64,000 bases of DNA from Candidatus Paceibacterota bacterium (GTDB lineage: Bacteria; Verrucomicrobiota; Verrucomicrobiia; Limisphaerales; UBA8199): assembly GCA_035452965.1 (NCBI GenBank), contig DAOTCE010000002.1:59798-123797 (forward strand), read 5' to 3'. A model generated the notes under the pieces. It was not told the origin of the DNA. It did no database searches and saw only the letters and a list, made by a program, of their open reading frames with translations. Each line of letters begins with the position of its first letter. Position 1 is the stretch's first letter. The position numbers and the translations under genes were made by a program. This document shows positions 9,224 to 17,940 of this stretch, one piece after another.

Positions 9224-9460
9224 ATGAAAATGGAAATGATCATCCGCCGCGTTGCCGGCACATTCATACTCCTCAGCCTGCTGTTGGCGCACTATCACAG
9301 CCCATATTGGCTCTGGTTTACCGCCTTTGTCGGCTTCAACCTGCTCCAATCGTCTTTCACCAGGTTCTGTCCCCTGGAGATCATTCTCAAGAAAGCCGGC
9401 GTTGGCTGCTCTTGCTGCGGCCAGGCGGAGAAGGCCGGTGAGCGGTGCGATAACAAGTGA
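9224..9460 (+). CDS. DUF2892 (YgaP-type membrane domain) protein
   Basis: 78 residues: two membrane helices separated by WLWFTAFVGFNLLQSSF, then FCPLEIILKKAGVGCSCCG, which matches the DUF2892 domain fused to rhodanese in YgaP. Here it stands alone, with an added cysteine cluster (CSCC) at the C-terminus. Its last bases overlap the GTG of the next gene (GTGA), so translation is probably coupled to the efflux channel. Confidence 0.82.
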   Translation: MKMEMIIRRVAGTFILLSLLLAHYHSPYWLWFTAFVGFNLLQSSFTRFCPLEIILKKAGVGCSCCGQAEKAGERCDNK

Positions 9461-10776
9461 CGAAGGCCCGTGGCATTTACGGGCTGGCGCTTTTGTGGCC
9501 CCTGGCGGCCCTTGCTGGCGAGCCGTGGACTCTGGAGCGCGCGCTCCAGCAGGCCCTAACGGCTAATCCGGACGCGCGCCTGGCGCAGCAGCGCATCGTA
9601 GCCGCGCAGGCGGGTCTGGACCAGGCCAACGCAGCTTTCTGGCCGCGCGTGCAGTTCCAGTCCAGCTACACCGGCAGCGACAATCCCATGCAGGTCTTCG
9701 GCAGCATCCTCAACCAGCGCGCCTACAACTACAATTCGCCTCCAGACTTCAATGACTTGCCGACGGTGGACAACCTGAACACCCGGGGCCTGGTCACGGT
9801 TCCGCTCTACGCTGGCGGCAAGAACGTCGCCGCGCGCAAGGCGGCCGTCGCAAACACGGAAGCCGCCCGGCAGGACAATGCCGCCGTCCGCAACGCCCTC
9901 GGCTTCGAGGTGTCCCGCGCCTTCCACACTGTGCTGAAGACGCGGCAGTTCGTCCGGGCCGCCGAGGCGGCAGTTAGTTCACTCGAAAGCAGCCTGGGCG
10001 TCGCCAGGAAGCGCCTCGACGGCGGCACGCTGCTCAAGAGCGGCGTGCTCGACATCGAGGTCCGGCTGTCGCAGGCGCGCGAAGACCTCGTGCGCGCCCG
10101 CAACGCAAACGCGCTGGCGATGCGCGCGCTCCGAAATCTCCTGGGCGTTGAGCAGGGCGACTTTGAAATCACCGACACGGCGCCGGCCGTTACTGCGCCG
10201 GACTCAGGCGATTTTTCCGGGCGCGCGGAACTGGCCGCCGCCCGCCACCGCGAACGGGCGGCCCAGGAACAGACCCGTGCCGCCAGGGGAGGTTATCTCC
10301 CCCGCCTTAGCGCCTTTGGCAGCCTGGATTACGACTACGGCTGGAACTACGACCACGGTGGCGGCAGCTGGACTGCCGGCGCGCTGCTCCAGTGGGACCT
10401 CTGGGACGGAAAACTGACCCGCGCCAAGGTCCGGGAGGCCAATGCCAACCTCGAATCCGCCCGCGAGGAACAACGCAAGCTGCGTCTGGCGTTGGACCTC
10501 GAAGTCGAGCAAGCCCGCCTCGACCTGAAGGCCGCCGATGAACGGCTTGGCGTAACGGAGCAGGCGATCGCCCAGGCCACAGAAAGCGCCCGCCTCACCC
10601 GCGCCCGCTTCGAGCAGGAGCTGGCACTGCCCAAGGATTTGATTGACGCCGAGACCGCGCTGGTCGCCGCTCGCGTGCGCCGCGCTGAAGCCGAGGCCGA
10701 CCGACAGATCGCCATTGCCGCTCTGCGCAAAGGGCTTGGCCTGCCGCAACTGGAATCGCAAACGGAAGTCAAATGA
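9457..10776 (+). CDS. TolC-family outer-membrane efflux protein
   Basis: 439 residues starting at GTG 9457, overlapping the previous stop. A signal peptide (about residues 1-20, ending LAALAG) precedes WTLERALQQALTANP, the usual first helix of OEP/TolC proteins. Two OEP repeats of long alpha-helical coiled coil follow (ARLAQQRIVAAQAGLDQA, then EEQRKLRLALDLEVEQARL). It forms the outer-membrane duct for the adaptor and RND pump encoded next. The stop overlaps a possible ATG of the following gene (ATGA). Confidence 0.95.
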   Translation: MTKARGIYGLALLWPLAALAGEPWTLERALQQALTANPDARLAQQRIVAAQAGLDQANAAFWPRVQFQSSYTGSDNPMQVFGSILNQRAYNYNSPPDFNDLPTVDNLNTRGLVTVPLYAGGKNVAARKAAVANTEAARQDNAAVRNALGFEVSRAFHTVLKTRQFVRAAEAAVSSLESSLGVARKRLDGGTLLKSGVLDIEVRLSQAREDLVRARNANALAMRALRNLLGVEQGDFEITDTAPAVTAPDSGDFSGRAELAAARHRERAAQEQTRAARGGYLPRLSAFGSLDYDYGWNYDHGGGSWTAGALLQWDLWDGKLTRAKVREANANLESAREEQRKLRLALDLEVEQARLDLKAADERLGVTEQAIAQATESARLTRARFEQELALPKDLIDAETALVAARVRRAEAEADRQIAIAALRKGLGLPQLESQTEVK

Positions 10777-10862
10777 GAGTCTTCACCCGTCTTTCCCCGC
10801 GCTCTGGCAGGGCTCAGAGTGGTCCCGGCAGCAAGGCCGCCATCTCGAAGAGGCCAGCCGCC

Positions 10863-11888
10863 ATGAAACAAGTTCTGCCTCTTATGTTATTAGGCCTTGT
10901 AGCGGCCGTTCCCAGCTGCGGGAATAAGTCTGAGCGGCCGGCGGTGGCCGGGCACACCTTGCCGTCGGCCAGCGTTCGGGTGCAAAGGATCGAGAGCGTG
11001 AAGCAGCCGGCGGTGGAGGAAGTTGTCGGCACGGTGCAGCCAAAGCTGCGGGCAGCCCTCGAAGCCAAGATCAGCGGCCGCATCACCCGCCTCGCTGTTA
11101 CACTCGGGCAGGCCGTCAAACAGGGAGACGTGCTGGTGGAGTTGGCCTCGCAGGAGATTCAGGCCAGGCTCGACCAGGCCCAGGCGACGTTGCGGCAGAC
11201 TGAGCTGGACTTCAACCGCACCGCCAATCTGCGCAAGCAAGACGCCGCTACCCAGGCCGAGTTGGATGCGGCGCAGACGCGCTACCATGTCGCCAAGGCA
11301 GCTTTGGCGGAAGCGGAGGCGCTGGCAGGCTACGCGAAGATCATCGCCCCGTTCGACGGTGTGTTGGCCCGCAAGCTTGCCGACGAGGGCGACCTGGCGA
11401 TGCCGGGCAAGCCGCTGCTCGAGTTGGAAGGTCGCGCGGGCTTGCGCCTGGTGGCCGACGTGCCGAGCGTGCTCGCAGGCCATATAGTGCCCGGGGCCAA
11501 AGTCGCCGTGCGTGTGGAGACGCTACCGGATCCCCTCACCGGCACCTTGGCCGAGATCGCGCCGGGGGCTGATCCGGCCTCTCGCACAGTGCTGATGAAG
11601 GTGGACCTGCCGGAAACCCGGGGGCTGCGTGCCGGGCTATTTGGAAGGCTCGCGGTGCCGGCTGGCGAGAAGTCGTGCCTTTTTGTGCCGGCTCAGGCGC
11701 TGGTCCGGCGGGGCCAGCTTGAAGTCTTGTTTGTTGCCGCGGATGGCAAAGCACAGATGCGATTGGTGCGGAGCGGCAAGCAGGCGGAGCAAGGCATCGA
11801 GATTCTGTCCGGCCTGGCCGCCGGCGAAGCGATAGTGGTCGAAGGAGCGGCGACCCTGCGCGACGGTCAGCCGCTTCAAGTCCAATAA
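10863..11888 (+). CDS. RND efflux periplasmic adaptor (HlyD/MFP family), lipoprotein
   Basis: I choose ATG 10863 because it is preceded by gaagagg nine bases upstream and begins a lipoprotein signal, MKQVLPLMLLGLVAAVPSC, with C19 as the lipid site. An in-frame ATG at 10773 would bury that signal. The 341-residue product shows the biotinyl-lipoyl-like fold split around an alpha-hairpin (VTLGQAVKQGDVLVELAS, coiled coil, YAKIIAPFDGVLARK), then beta-barrel and membrane-proximal domains. It bridges the RND pump to the TolC-type channel. Confidence 0.95.
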   Translation: MKQVLPLMLLGLVAAVPSCGNKSERPAVAGHTLPSASVRVQRIESVKQPAVEEVVGTVQPKLRAALEAKISGRITRLAVTLGQAVKQGDVLVELASQEIQARLDQAQATLRQTELDFNRTANLRKQDAATQAELDAAQTRYHVAKAALAEAEALAGYAKIIAPFDGVLARKLADEGDLAMPGKPLLELEGRAGLRLVADVPSVLAGHIVPGAKVAVRVETLPDPLTGTLAEIAPGADPASRTVLMKVDLPETRGLRAGLFGRLAVPAGEKSCLFVPAQALVRRGQLEVLFVAADGKAQMRLVRSGKQAEQGIEILSGLAAGEAIVVEGAATLRDGQPLQVQ

Positions 11889-11897
11889 CCTGGGCCT

Positions 11898-14800
11898 GTG
11901 AGCACAGCAGGGTCCAAACCTGACTCGGTCCACCTGGGGTTCGCGGGGCGCATTGCCCGGGCGTTCATTGATTCCAAGCTGACCCCGTTGTTCGTTGTCA
12001 CCTCGATTCTCCTGGGCGCGGCGGCCACCTGGCTCCTGCCGCGCGAGGAGGAACCGCAGATCAAGGTGCCGATGATTGACGTGCTGGTCTCGATGCCGGG
12101 TTTCAGCGCCAAGGAGGTCGAAGAGCGCGCCACCCGGCCGATGGAGAAGCTGCTCTGGGAAATCCCCGGCGTCGAATACATCTACTCGACCTCGCGTGAG
12201 GGTGAGTGCCTGGCGATCGTGCGCTTCCAGGTCGGCGAGGACATTGTGCGCAGCCTGGTTTACCTCAACCAGAAACTGCAGGCCAACTTCGACCGCATCC
12301 CCTTCGGCGTCTCCTACCCGCTGATCAAGCCCAGGTCCATTGACGACGTGCCGATCCTGGCGCTGACTTTGCACGGACCGGGGTATGACCACTACACCCT
12401 GCGCCGCATCCTGGCCGAAGTGGACGACGCGGTGAAGCAGGTGCCGCTGGTGGCGGAGACAACGCTCATCGGCGGAGATCGCCGGCAACTGCGCGTCCTG
12501 CTCGACCCGGCCAGGCTGGCCTCGCGGCAGCTCAGCGCGGCGGAGATCCTGCCACGGCTGCAGGCAGCCAACCGCCAACAACTGGCCGGCTCACTCACAG
12601 GCGACAACCGTGAGGTCGTGCTGCAGGCCGGCAGCTTCCTCGCCAGCGCAAAGGACGCCGGCAATGTCGTGGTCGGCGTACACGGCAGCAAGCCCGTCTA
12701 CCTGCGCGAGGTGGCGGAAATCGTGGACGGGCCCGAGGAGCCCAGCCAATATGTGTTCTTTGGGGCTGGGGCGGCGCCTGGCGAGGGGAACGCGGCTTCC
12801 GAACATCCGAAAGCTGGCACATTCGCGGAGGAGCCCGCGGTCACCCTGACCATCGCCAAACGGCCCGGCGCCAATGCGATTTCGGTCGCGCACGATGTGC
12901 TCAGGAAAGTTGACGCGCTCAAGGGCCGGGTCATTCCCAACGACGTGCAAGTGGCCATCACCCGTCACTACGGCCAAACGGCGGAGGAGAAGTCCAATGA
13001 ACTGCTGCTGCACATGGGCATCGCGGTCATTGGCGTGTCCCTGCTCATTCTACTGACGCTCGGCTGGCGGGAGTCCATTGTCGTCGGCATCGCCATTCCT
13101 TGTACCTTGGCCCTGACGTTGCTGGTGTTCTACCTCCACGGCTACACGCTCAACCGCATCACGCTCTTCGCGCTGATCTTCTCCATCGGCATTCTGGTGG
13201 ATGACGCCATCGTCGTGGTCGAGAACATCGTCCGCCATTTCCACCTGCCGCGTAATCAAGGCCGCCCGTGGCCGGCAATCGCGGTCGAGGCGGTGAACGA
13301 AGTTGGCAATCCAACAATTCTCGCCACCTTCGCCGTCATCTCAGCCGTGTTGCCCATGGCGTTCGTTGGCGGCTTGATGGGGCCCTACATGCGCCCCATT
13401 CCCACCGGTGCAAGCGCCGCCATGTTCTGGTCGCTGGCGATCGCCTTCATCGTCACCCCCTGGGCAGCGATCCGCATCCTGCGCTGGGGCCGTAAGTATT
13501 CGCGCCCTGCCGCCGCCTCGCCCGCCGTGGGCGAAGGCGGCCAGCCGCACTCGCATTTCGAGCACGAGGAAGATTTCTTCACCCGGCTTTACCGGCGTTT
13601 CATGGGGCCGCTGATTGCCAAGGCCCGCTGGCGGCTGGCTTTTCTAGCGGGGATTGTCGCGCTGCTGCTCGCCGCTATGGCCACGGTCGGGCTTGGCTGG
13701 GTGAAGGTGAAGATGCTGCCCTTCGACAATAAGAGCGAATTCCAGATCATCCTGAACATGCCCGAAGGCAGCGCGCTCGAACTGACCGCACAGGCCGCGC
13801 GCGAAATCGGCGCCGCCGTGCGGGTTGAACCGGAGGTAACGGATTACCAGGTTTACGCTGGCGTCGCCGCCCCCTTCAACTTCAACGGCCTGGTGCGCCA
13901 CTACTTCATGCGGCGAGGACCGCACATTGCGGACTTGCAGATCAACCTCGTACCCAAAAGCCAGCGCAAGGCCCAGAGCCACGACATCGCCAAACACGTC
14001 CGCCCGCGCGTGGCCGCGATCGCCGCCAAGTACGACGCCCGGGTCGCGGTCGCCGAGGTCCCGCCGGGCCCGCCCGTTCTACAGACGCTCGTGGCGGAAA
14101 TCTACGGGCCGAGCGAGGCCAGCCGCTTGGCGCTGGCCCGCCAGGTCATCAACATCTTCACCAACACGCCGGGCGTGGTGGATACCGACTGGTATATCGA
14201 GTCCGACCAGGCCAAGGCGCGGTTCGTGGTGGACAAGGAGAAGGCCGCCTTGCACGGCATCACCGAGGAAGCCATCGCACAAACCCTGAAGCTGGCGGTC
14301 GGCGGCACCGCGGTGGATCTGCTCCACCTGCCGCGCGAAAAAGAGGATCTGCTGATCATCGCGCGCTTGCCCCAATCGCTCCGCACTTCCCCCGAGGATC
14401 TGCTTGCGCTGCGCGTCCGCGGTGCCAACACCGCCGGTCCCCTGGTGCCATTGCGGGAGCTGGTCAAGGTGGAGTCCAGCCTCGTGGACAAGAGCCGATA
14501 CCACAAGAACCTCAAGGCGGTCACCTACGTGATCGGCGACGTGGCCGGCGAGATAGAGAGTCCGGTATATGCGATCCAGCAGATGAACAAGGCCCTCGCG
14601 GCTCTCGACACCAGACAGTATGGCGGCAGCGGTGCGCCGCTCAAGGTCTACAACGCCAGCCAGCCCTTTACCGACAACGAGCCTGCCATTAAGTGGGATG
14701 GCGAATGGCACATTACGATCGAGGTCTTTCGTGATCTCGGCTCGGCCTTCGCCGCCGTGCTAGTGCTGATCTTCATCCTGATGGTCGGCTGGTTCCGTTC

Positions 14801-15206
14801 CTTCCTGACTCCGCTGGTCGTCATGGCCGCCATCCCCTTTTCCCTCGTGGGCATTCTCCCCGCCCACGGTCTCATGGGCGCTTTCTTCACCGCCACCTCC
14901 ATGATCGGCTTCATGGCCGGCGCGGGCATCGTCGTGCGCAACTCCATCATCCTGGTGGACTTCATCGAGCTGCGCCTTGCCGAGGGCATGCCGCTGGACC
15001 AGGCGGTCGTGGATTCCGGGGCGGTGCGGTTTCGGCCCATGCTCCTGACGGCGCTGGCGGTTGTGGTTGGTGCCAGCGTGATCCTGGCCGATCCGATCTT
15101 CCAGGGCCTGGCTATCGCGTTGATGGCCGGCGAGATTGCTTCGCTGCTCATCAGCCGGACAGCCGTTCCCGTGCTCTACTTCATGGCCAGCCGACGCAAG
15201 CTGTAG
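11898..15206 (+). CDS. RND efflux transporter permease (AcrB/HAE superfamily)
   Basis: 1102 residues, within the range of RND pumps, from GTG 11898. N-terminal helix (FVVTSILLGAAATWLLP), porter domain (MIDVLVSMPGFSAKEVEERATRP), then membrane blocks with ILVDDAIVVVENIVRHF, where the paired aspartates are those of TM4 used for proton relay. A second half repeats the layout and ends in GAGIVVRNSIILVDFIE. An unusual point is a long Ala/Pro/His-rich cytoplasmic loop (about residues 530-560). It is one operon with the channel and adaptor. Substrate class (metal or organic) is not clear. Confidence 0.95.
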   Translation: MSTAGSKPDSVHLGFAGRIARAFIDSKLTPLFVVTSILLGAAATWLLPREEEPQIKVPMIDVLVSMPGFSAKEVEERATRPMEKLLWEIPGVEYIYSTSREGECLAIVRFQVGEDIVRSLVYLNQKLQANFDRIPFGVSYPLIKPRSIDDVPILALTLHGPGYDHYTLRRILAEVDDAVKQVPLVAETTLIGGDRRQLRVLLDPARLASRQLSAAEILPRLQAANRQQLAGSLTGDNREVVLQAGSFLASAKDAGNVVVGVHGSKPVYLREVAEIVDGPEEPSQYVFFGAGAAPGEGNAASEHPKAGTFAEEPAVTLTIAKRPGANAISVAHDVLRKVDALKGRVIPNDVQVAITRHYGQTAEEKSNELLLHMGIAVIGVSLLILLTLGWRESIVVGIAIPCTLALTLLVFYLHGYTLNRITLFALIFSIGILVDDAIVVVENIVRHFHLPRNQGRPWPAIAVEAVNEVGNPTILATFAVISAVLPMAFVGGLMGPYMRPIPTGASAAMFWSLAIAFIVTPWAAIRILRWGRKYSRPAAASPAVGEGGQPHSHFEHEEDFFTRLYRRFMGPLIAKARWRLAFLAGIVALLLAAMATVGLGWVKVKMLPFDNKSEFQIILNMPEGSALELTAQAAREIGAAVRVEPEVTDYQVYAGVAAPFNFNGLVRHYFMRRGPHIADLQINLVPKSQRKAQSHDIAKHVRPRVAAIAAKYDARVAVAEVPPGPPVLQTLVAEIYGPSEASRLALARQVINIFTNTPGVVDTDWYIESDQAKARFVVDKEKAALHGITEEAIAQTLKLAVGGTAVDLLHLPREKEDLLIIARLPQSLRTSPEDLLALRVRGANTAGPLVPLRELVKVESSLVDKSRYHKNLKAVTYVIGDVAGEIESPVYAIQQMNKALAALDTRQYGGSGAPLKVYNASQPFTDNEPAIKWDGEWHITIEVFRDLGSAFAAVLVLIFILMVGWFRSFLTPLVVMAAIPFSLVGILPAHGLMGAFFTATSMIGFMAGAGIVVRNSIILVDFIELRLAEGMPLDQAVVDSGAVRFRPMLLTALAVVVGASVILADPIFQGLAIALMAGEIASLLISRTAVPVLYFMASRRKL

Positions 15207-15230
15207 GCCGGCGAGCCGATCACGCCCGAA

Positions 15231-15246
15231 GGGAACGGAAGTTCCC
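15231..15246. terminator. Weak hairpin after the RND gene
   Basis: gggaac, loop ggaa, gttccc, 25 bp after the pump stop codon. It is short and has no T-run, so it is only a possible transcription end between the convergent pump and gatA genes. Confidence 0.25.
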
Positions 15247-15311
15247 CCGCGGCCTGATTATGGTTCAGGCACTTTGGCTCTGAGCGGTAGTTGTTGTATT
15301 GGAATGACGGG

Positions 15312-16784
15312 CTACCCGTTGATCGGGGGCTTCTTTTTGTGCCATTCCGTGCTTTGCTCGTAGGCGTGGCCCAGGCGCAGGATTGTCTCCTCGCCGAACG
15401 GCTTGCCCAGAAGCTGCAGGCCGATGGGCAGCCGGGGTTGCGGACCAGTGAAACCGCACGGCACCACCAAGCCGCAGATGCCGGCGAGGTTGCACGAGAT
15501 GGTGAAGATGTCCATCAGGTACATCTGCAAGGGGTCCTCCGACTTCTCGCCGATCTTGAACGCGGCGGTGGGGGAGGTTGGCGTGAGAATGGCATCCACC
15601 TTTTCGAACGCGGTCAGGAAGTCCTGGCGAATCAGCGTCCGCACCTTCTGCGCGCGCAGGTAATAGGCGTCGTAGTAACCGCTGCTCAATACGTAAGTGC
15701 CCAGGATGATGCGCCGCTTCACTTCGGCGCCGAAACCGGTCCCGCGCGTGCGGCCATACATCTCAACCGGGTCCGCCCCGTCCACGCGCATCCCGTAGCG
15801 GATGCCATCGAAGCGGGCCAGGTTGGCGCTCGCTTCCGCCGTCGCGATGATGTAATAGGTCGCGATCGCGTAGTCTGTGTGCGGCAGCGACACCTCCACC
15901 ACCTCCGCCCCGAGCTTGGTAAACTGCTCCACCGCCGCCTCGATCGCCCGCTTCACTGCCGGGTCCAGCCCCCCAATCATGTATTCCTTCGCCAACCCCA
16001 GCTTCAGACCCTTGATGCTGCCTGCCAGGCCCGCCGTGTAATCCGCCACCGGCTGCGGCACGGACGACGAGTCTCGCGGGTCGTGCCCGCCAATGACACT
16101 CAGCACCGTCGCCGCGTCCCGCACCTGCTTGTTGAAACAACCAATCTGGTCCAGCGACGAAGCATACGCCACCAGCCCATAGCGCGACACGCGCCCATAC
16201 GAGGGCTTGAGCCCAACGCAACCGCACAGCGAGGCCGGCTGCCTGATCGAGCCCCCGGTGTCCGAGCCCAGCGCCGCCACGCATTCGTCCGCCGCCACCG
16301 CCGCTGCCGAGCCTCCCGAAGAGCCGCCCGGGATGCGCGAGGTGTCCCACGGATTGCACGTGACCTGGAACGCCGAGTTCTCGGTCGAGCTGCCCATCGC
16401 GAACTCATCCATGTTCAGCCGCCCGAATACCACCGCCCCGGCGGCTTTGAGCTTCTCGATTACCGTTGCGTCGTAGGGCGAAACGAAGCCCTTGAGAATC
16501 TGCGAACCGCAGTTGAGCGGCTGTCCCTTTACCGCGATGACGTCCTTGACGGCGATCGGCACGCCCAGCAAAGGCCGCTGCGCGTGAGTCTGGCCCGCGG
16601 CCAGGGCCGCATCGGCGGCATCGGCTTGCGCCAGCGCATCCGCCGCGTCGTAGCTGATAAACGCGCGGATTTGTCCGTCCACGCGCGCAATGCGGTCCAG
16701 GCAAGCCTGTGTGGCCGCTCGTGCCGAGACTTCACGCCGCGCCAGCTTTGTAGCCAATTCCGAGATAGTAAGTTGGTTCAACAT
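15312..16784 (-). CDS. gatA: Asp-tRNA(Asn)/Glu-tRNA(Gln) amidotransferase subunit A
   Basis: 490 residues, full length. Amidase-signature enzyme that releases ammonia from glutamine for transamidation of misacylated tRNA in the GatCAB complex. The catalytic triad is visible: K80 (GVPIAVKDV), S155 (PGGSSGGSAAA) and S179 (GSDTGGSIRQPAS). gatB and gatC are not adjacent: the gene upstream on this strand is unrelated and about 100 bp away. A large open frame on the opposite strand is a shadow. Confidence 0.97.
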   Translation of the reverse strand: MLNQLTISELATKLARREVSARAATQACLDRIARVDGQIRAFISYDAADALAQADAADAALAAGQTHAQRPLLGVPIAVKDVIAVKGQPLNCGSQILKGFVSPYDATVIEKLKAAGAVVFGRLNMDEFAMGSSTENSAFQVTCNPWDTSRIPGGSSGGSAAAVAADECVAALGSDTGGSIRQPASLCGCVGLKPSYGRVSRYGLVAYASSLDQIGCFNKQVRDAATVLSVIGGHDPRDSSSVPQPVADYTAGLAGSIKGLKLGLAKEYMIGGLDPAVKRAIEAAVEQFTKLGAEVVEVSLPHTDYAIATYYIIATAEASANLARFDGIRYGMRVDGADPVEMYGRTRGTGFGAEVKRRIILGTYVLSSGYYDAYYLRAQKVRTLIRQDFLTAFEKVDAILTPTSPTAAFKIGEKSEDPLQMYLMDIFTISCNLAGICGLVVPCGFTGPQPRLPIGLQLLGKPFGEETILRLGHAYEQSTEWHKKKPPING

Positions 16785-16885
16785 TAAACGCTCGCCGCCT
16801 GCATCCCAGCCGCCGAACTGCGCAATATAGTGGGGCAGCCGTCCCGCCTGTCAATGATTCGGCAGCCGGAAGGCAGCTGCTCCCG

Positions 16886-17443
16886 TCATTCAGCGATTTT
16901 GTCGTCCGGGTGATTGCTGCGGCGGTAACGGTCCGGCTTTACTCCTTCTGGACACCAGTCGGTGCGCAGCCTGACATCCTGCGAGCCAGCCAGTTTGCCC
17001 GGCTCGCTGGCTGGGGTATGGTCCGTCGAGCTCCGGATTTCCCACCAGCATTGGCCGCAATGATTGTGCTCGTGATCCACCGCAAACCCGGCCTGCTTGA
17101 TCATCGGGCCGATCCACCCCATGCAATGGTCGCAGTAATCGTGATAAGCGGCCAAGCCATTGCGAATCAGGAAGCCCTTGGAAGGACACTCATGCATATC
17201 AATCCGGAACACCTCCGCGCCAGCCGTGGTATGGCAGCCTGCACCCTCATGTTCCAGCGTGTGCCCCCAATACTCCGCCATGCCGGCAAAACCTCGCGCC
17301 TGAATCAGCGCCGCCGCGTGGCGCTGCGAATCGCGGTGGATAGCCTCATCCCAGAACCGCCTCAGCAGCGCTTCGCCCGCTTGCCGGCGCAGCCATTCGA
17401 ACGTCCAGTCGTAATGCCCGCAGAAGTCGTAGACGCCGATCAT
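16886..17443 (-). CDS. Cys-rich protein of unknown function, paralogue 2 (ATC hydrolase-like pattern)
   Basis: 185 residues. Conserved features: ECP (C86), then YCDHC (C104, C107) exactly 18 residues later, then HNHCGQCWWEI (C129, C132). The upstream neighbour shows the same CP-18-CxxC spacing and the same YW-rich helical N-terminal half, so the two are paralogues. The CP...CxxC arrangement is reminiscent of the L-2-amino-thiazoline-4-carboxylate hydrolase-like family (PF14196), a guess from memory. Its start overlaps the previous stop by four bases. Metal or Fe-S binding through the four or five cysteines is plausible. Confidence 0.7.
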   Translation of the reverse strand: MIGVYDFCGHYDWTFEWLRRQAGEALLRRFWDEAIHRDSQRHAAALIQARGFAGMAEYWGHTLEHEGAGCHTTAGAEVFRIDMHECPSKGFLIRNGLAAYHDYCDHCMGWIGPMIKQAGFAVDHEHNHCGQCWWEIRSSTDHTPASEPGKLAGSQDVRLRTDWCPEGVKPDRYRRSNHPDDKIAE

Positions 17444-17940
17444 GCCGCCTCCTTGATCCTGGCCATGTCTTGCGGCGGCAGCCCGGGACCACGCTGCAGG
17501 AAAGTCTGCCGGCAGGCGCCATTGCCGCCTTCAATCCGGACCGTCAGGCCCGCCGGGGCGGCCATGGCTTCAGACACGTAGTAGCAATGCTCGCAAAAAC
17601 AGGGCACGATGCTGCGGCTGTGCGCGCGCAGGTGTTTGAAGGCGGGGCAGACTCGCACGTCGAGGCGCACTTGCTCGGAACCCGGTTCCACTTGAACGTT
17701 TGCTCCAGGCTCCGCGGTGAAGAATGCGCGCCAGTAATCTGCCACCGCCCGCAACCCTCCGCGTTTCCAGGCTGCGCTAACCGGCGCATAGTGTCTTGCG
17801 CCCAACTCCTGCCAATAGCGGCGCAGCCCTTCGCGGCCGAGTTCCTTCTCGATGAACCGGAAGGTGGCGTTGATGGCAAAGTAGAAGTCGCCGGCGCCGA
17901 CCGGCTTCGAATCGGTGAACGGCAGGACGTCGCGGCTCAT
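17440..17940 (-). CDS. Cys-rich protein of unknown function, paralogue 1 (ATC hydrolase-like pattern)
   Basis: 166 residues from ATG 17940. The N-terminal half is helical (FRFIEKELGREGLRRYWQEL, then LRAVADYWRAFF). The C-terminal half has VCP (C98), CFCEHC (C114, C116, C119) and GACRQTF (C143). C98 to C116 is 18 residues, the same as in the next gene. The start ATG overlaps the stop of the kelch gene (ATGA), and its own stop overlaps the start of paralogue 2, so all three are probably translated as a unit. No signal peptide, hence cytoplasmic. Function not recognised. Confidence 0.72.
   Translation of the reverse strand: MSRDVLPFTDSKPVGAGDFYFAINATFRFIEKELGREGLRRYWQELGARHYAPVSAAWKRGGLRAVADYWRAFFTAEPGANVQVEPGSEQVRLDVRVCPAFKHLRAHSRSIVPCFCEHCYYVSEAMAAPAGLTVRIEGGNGACRQTFLQRGPGLPPQDMARIKEAA

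Noticed and set aside
15291..16787. 498-codon open frame opposite gatA
   Set aside because: gatA shows its full catalytic triad on the minus strand; the plus-strand frame is low-complexity and unmatched.
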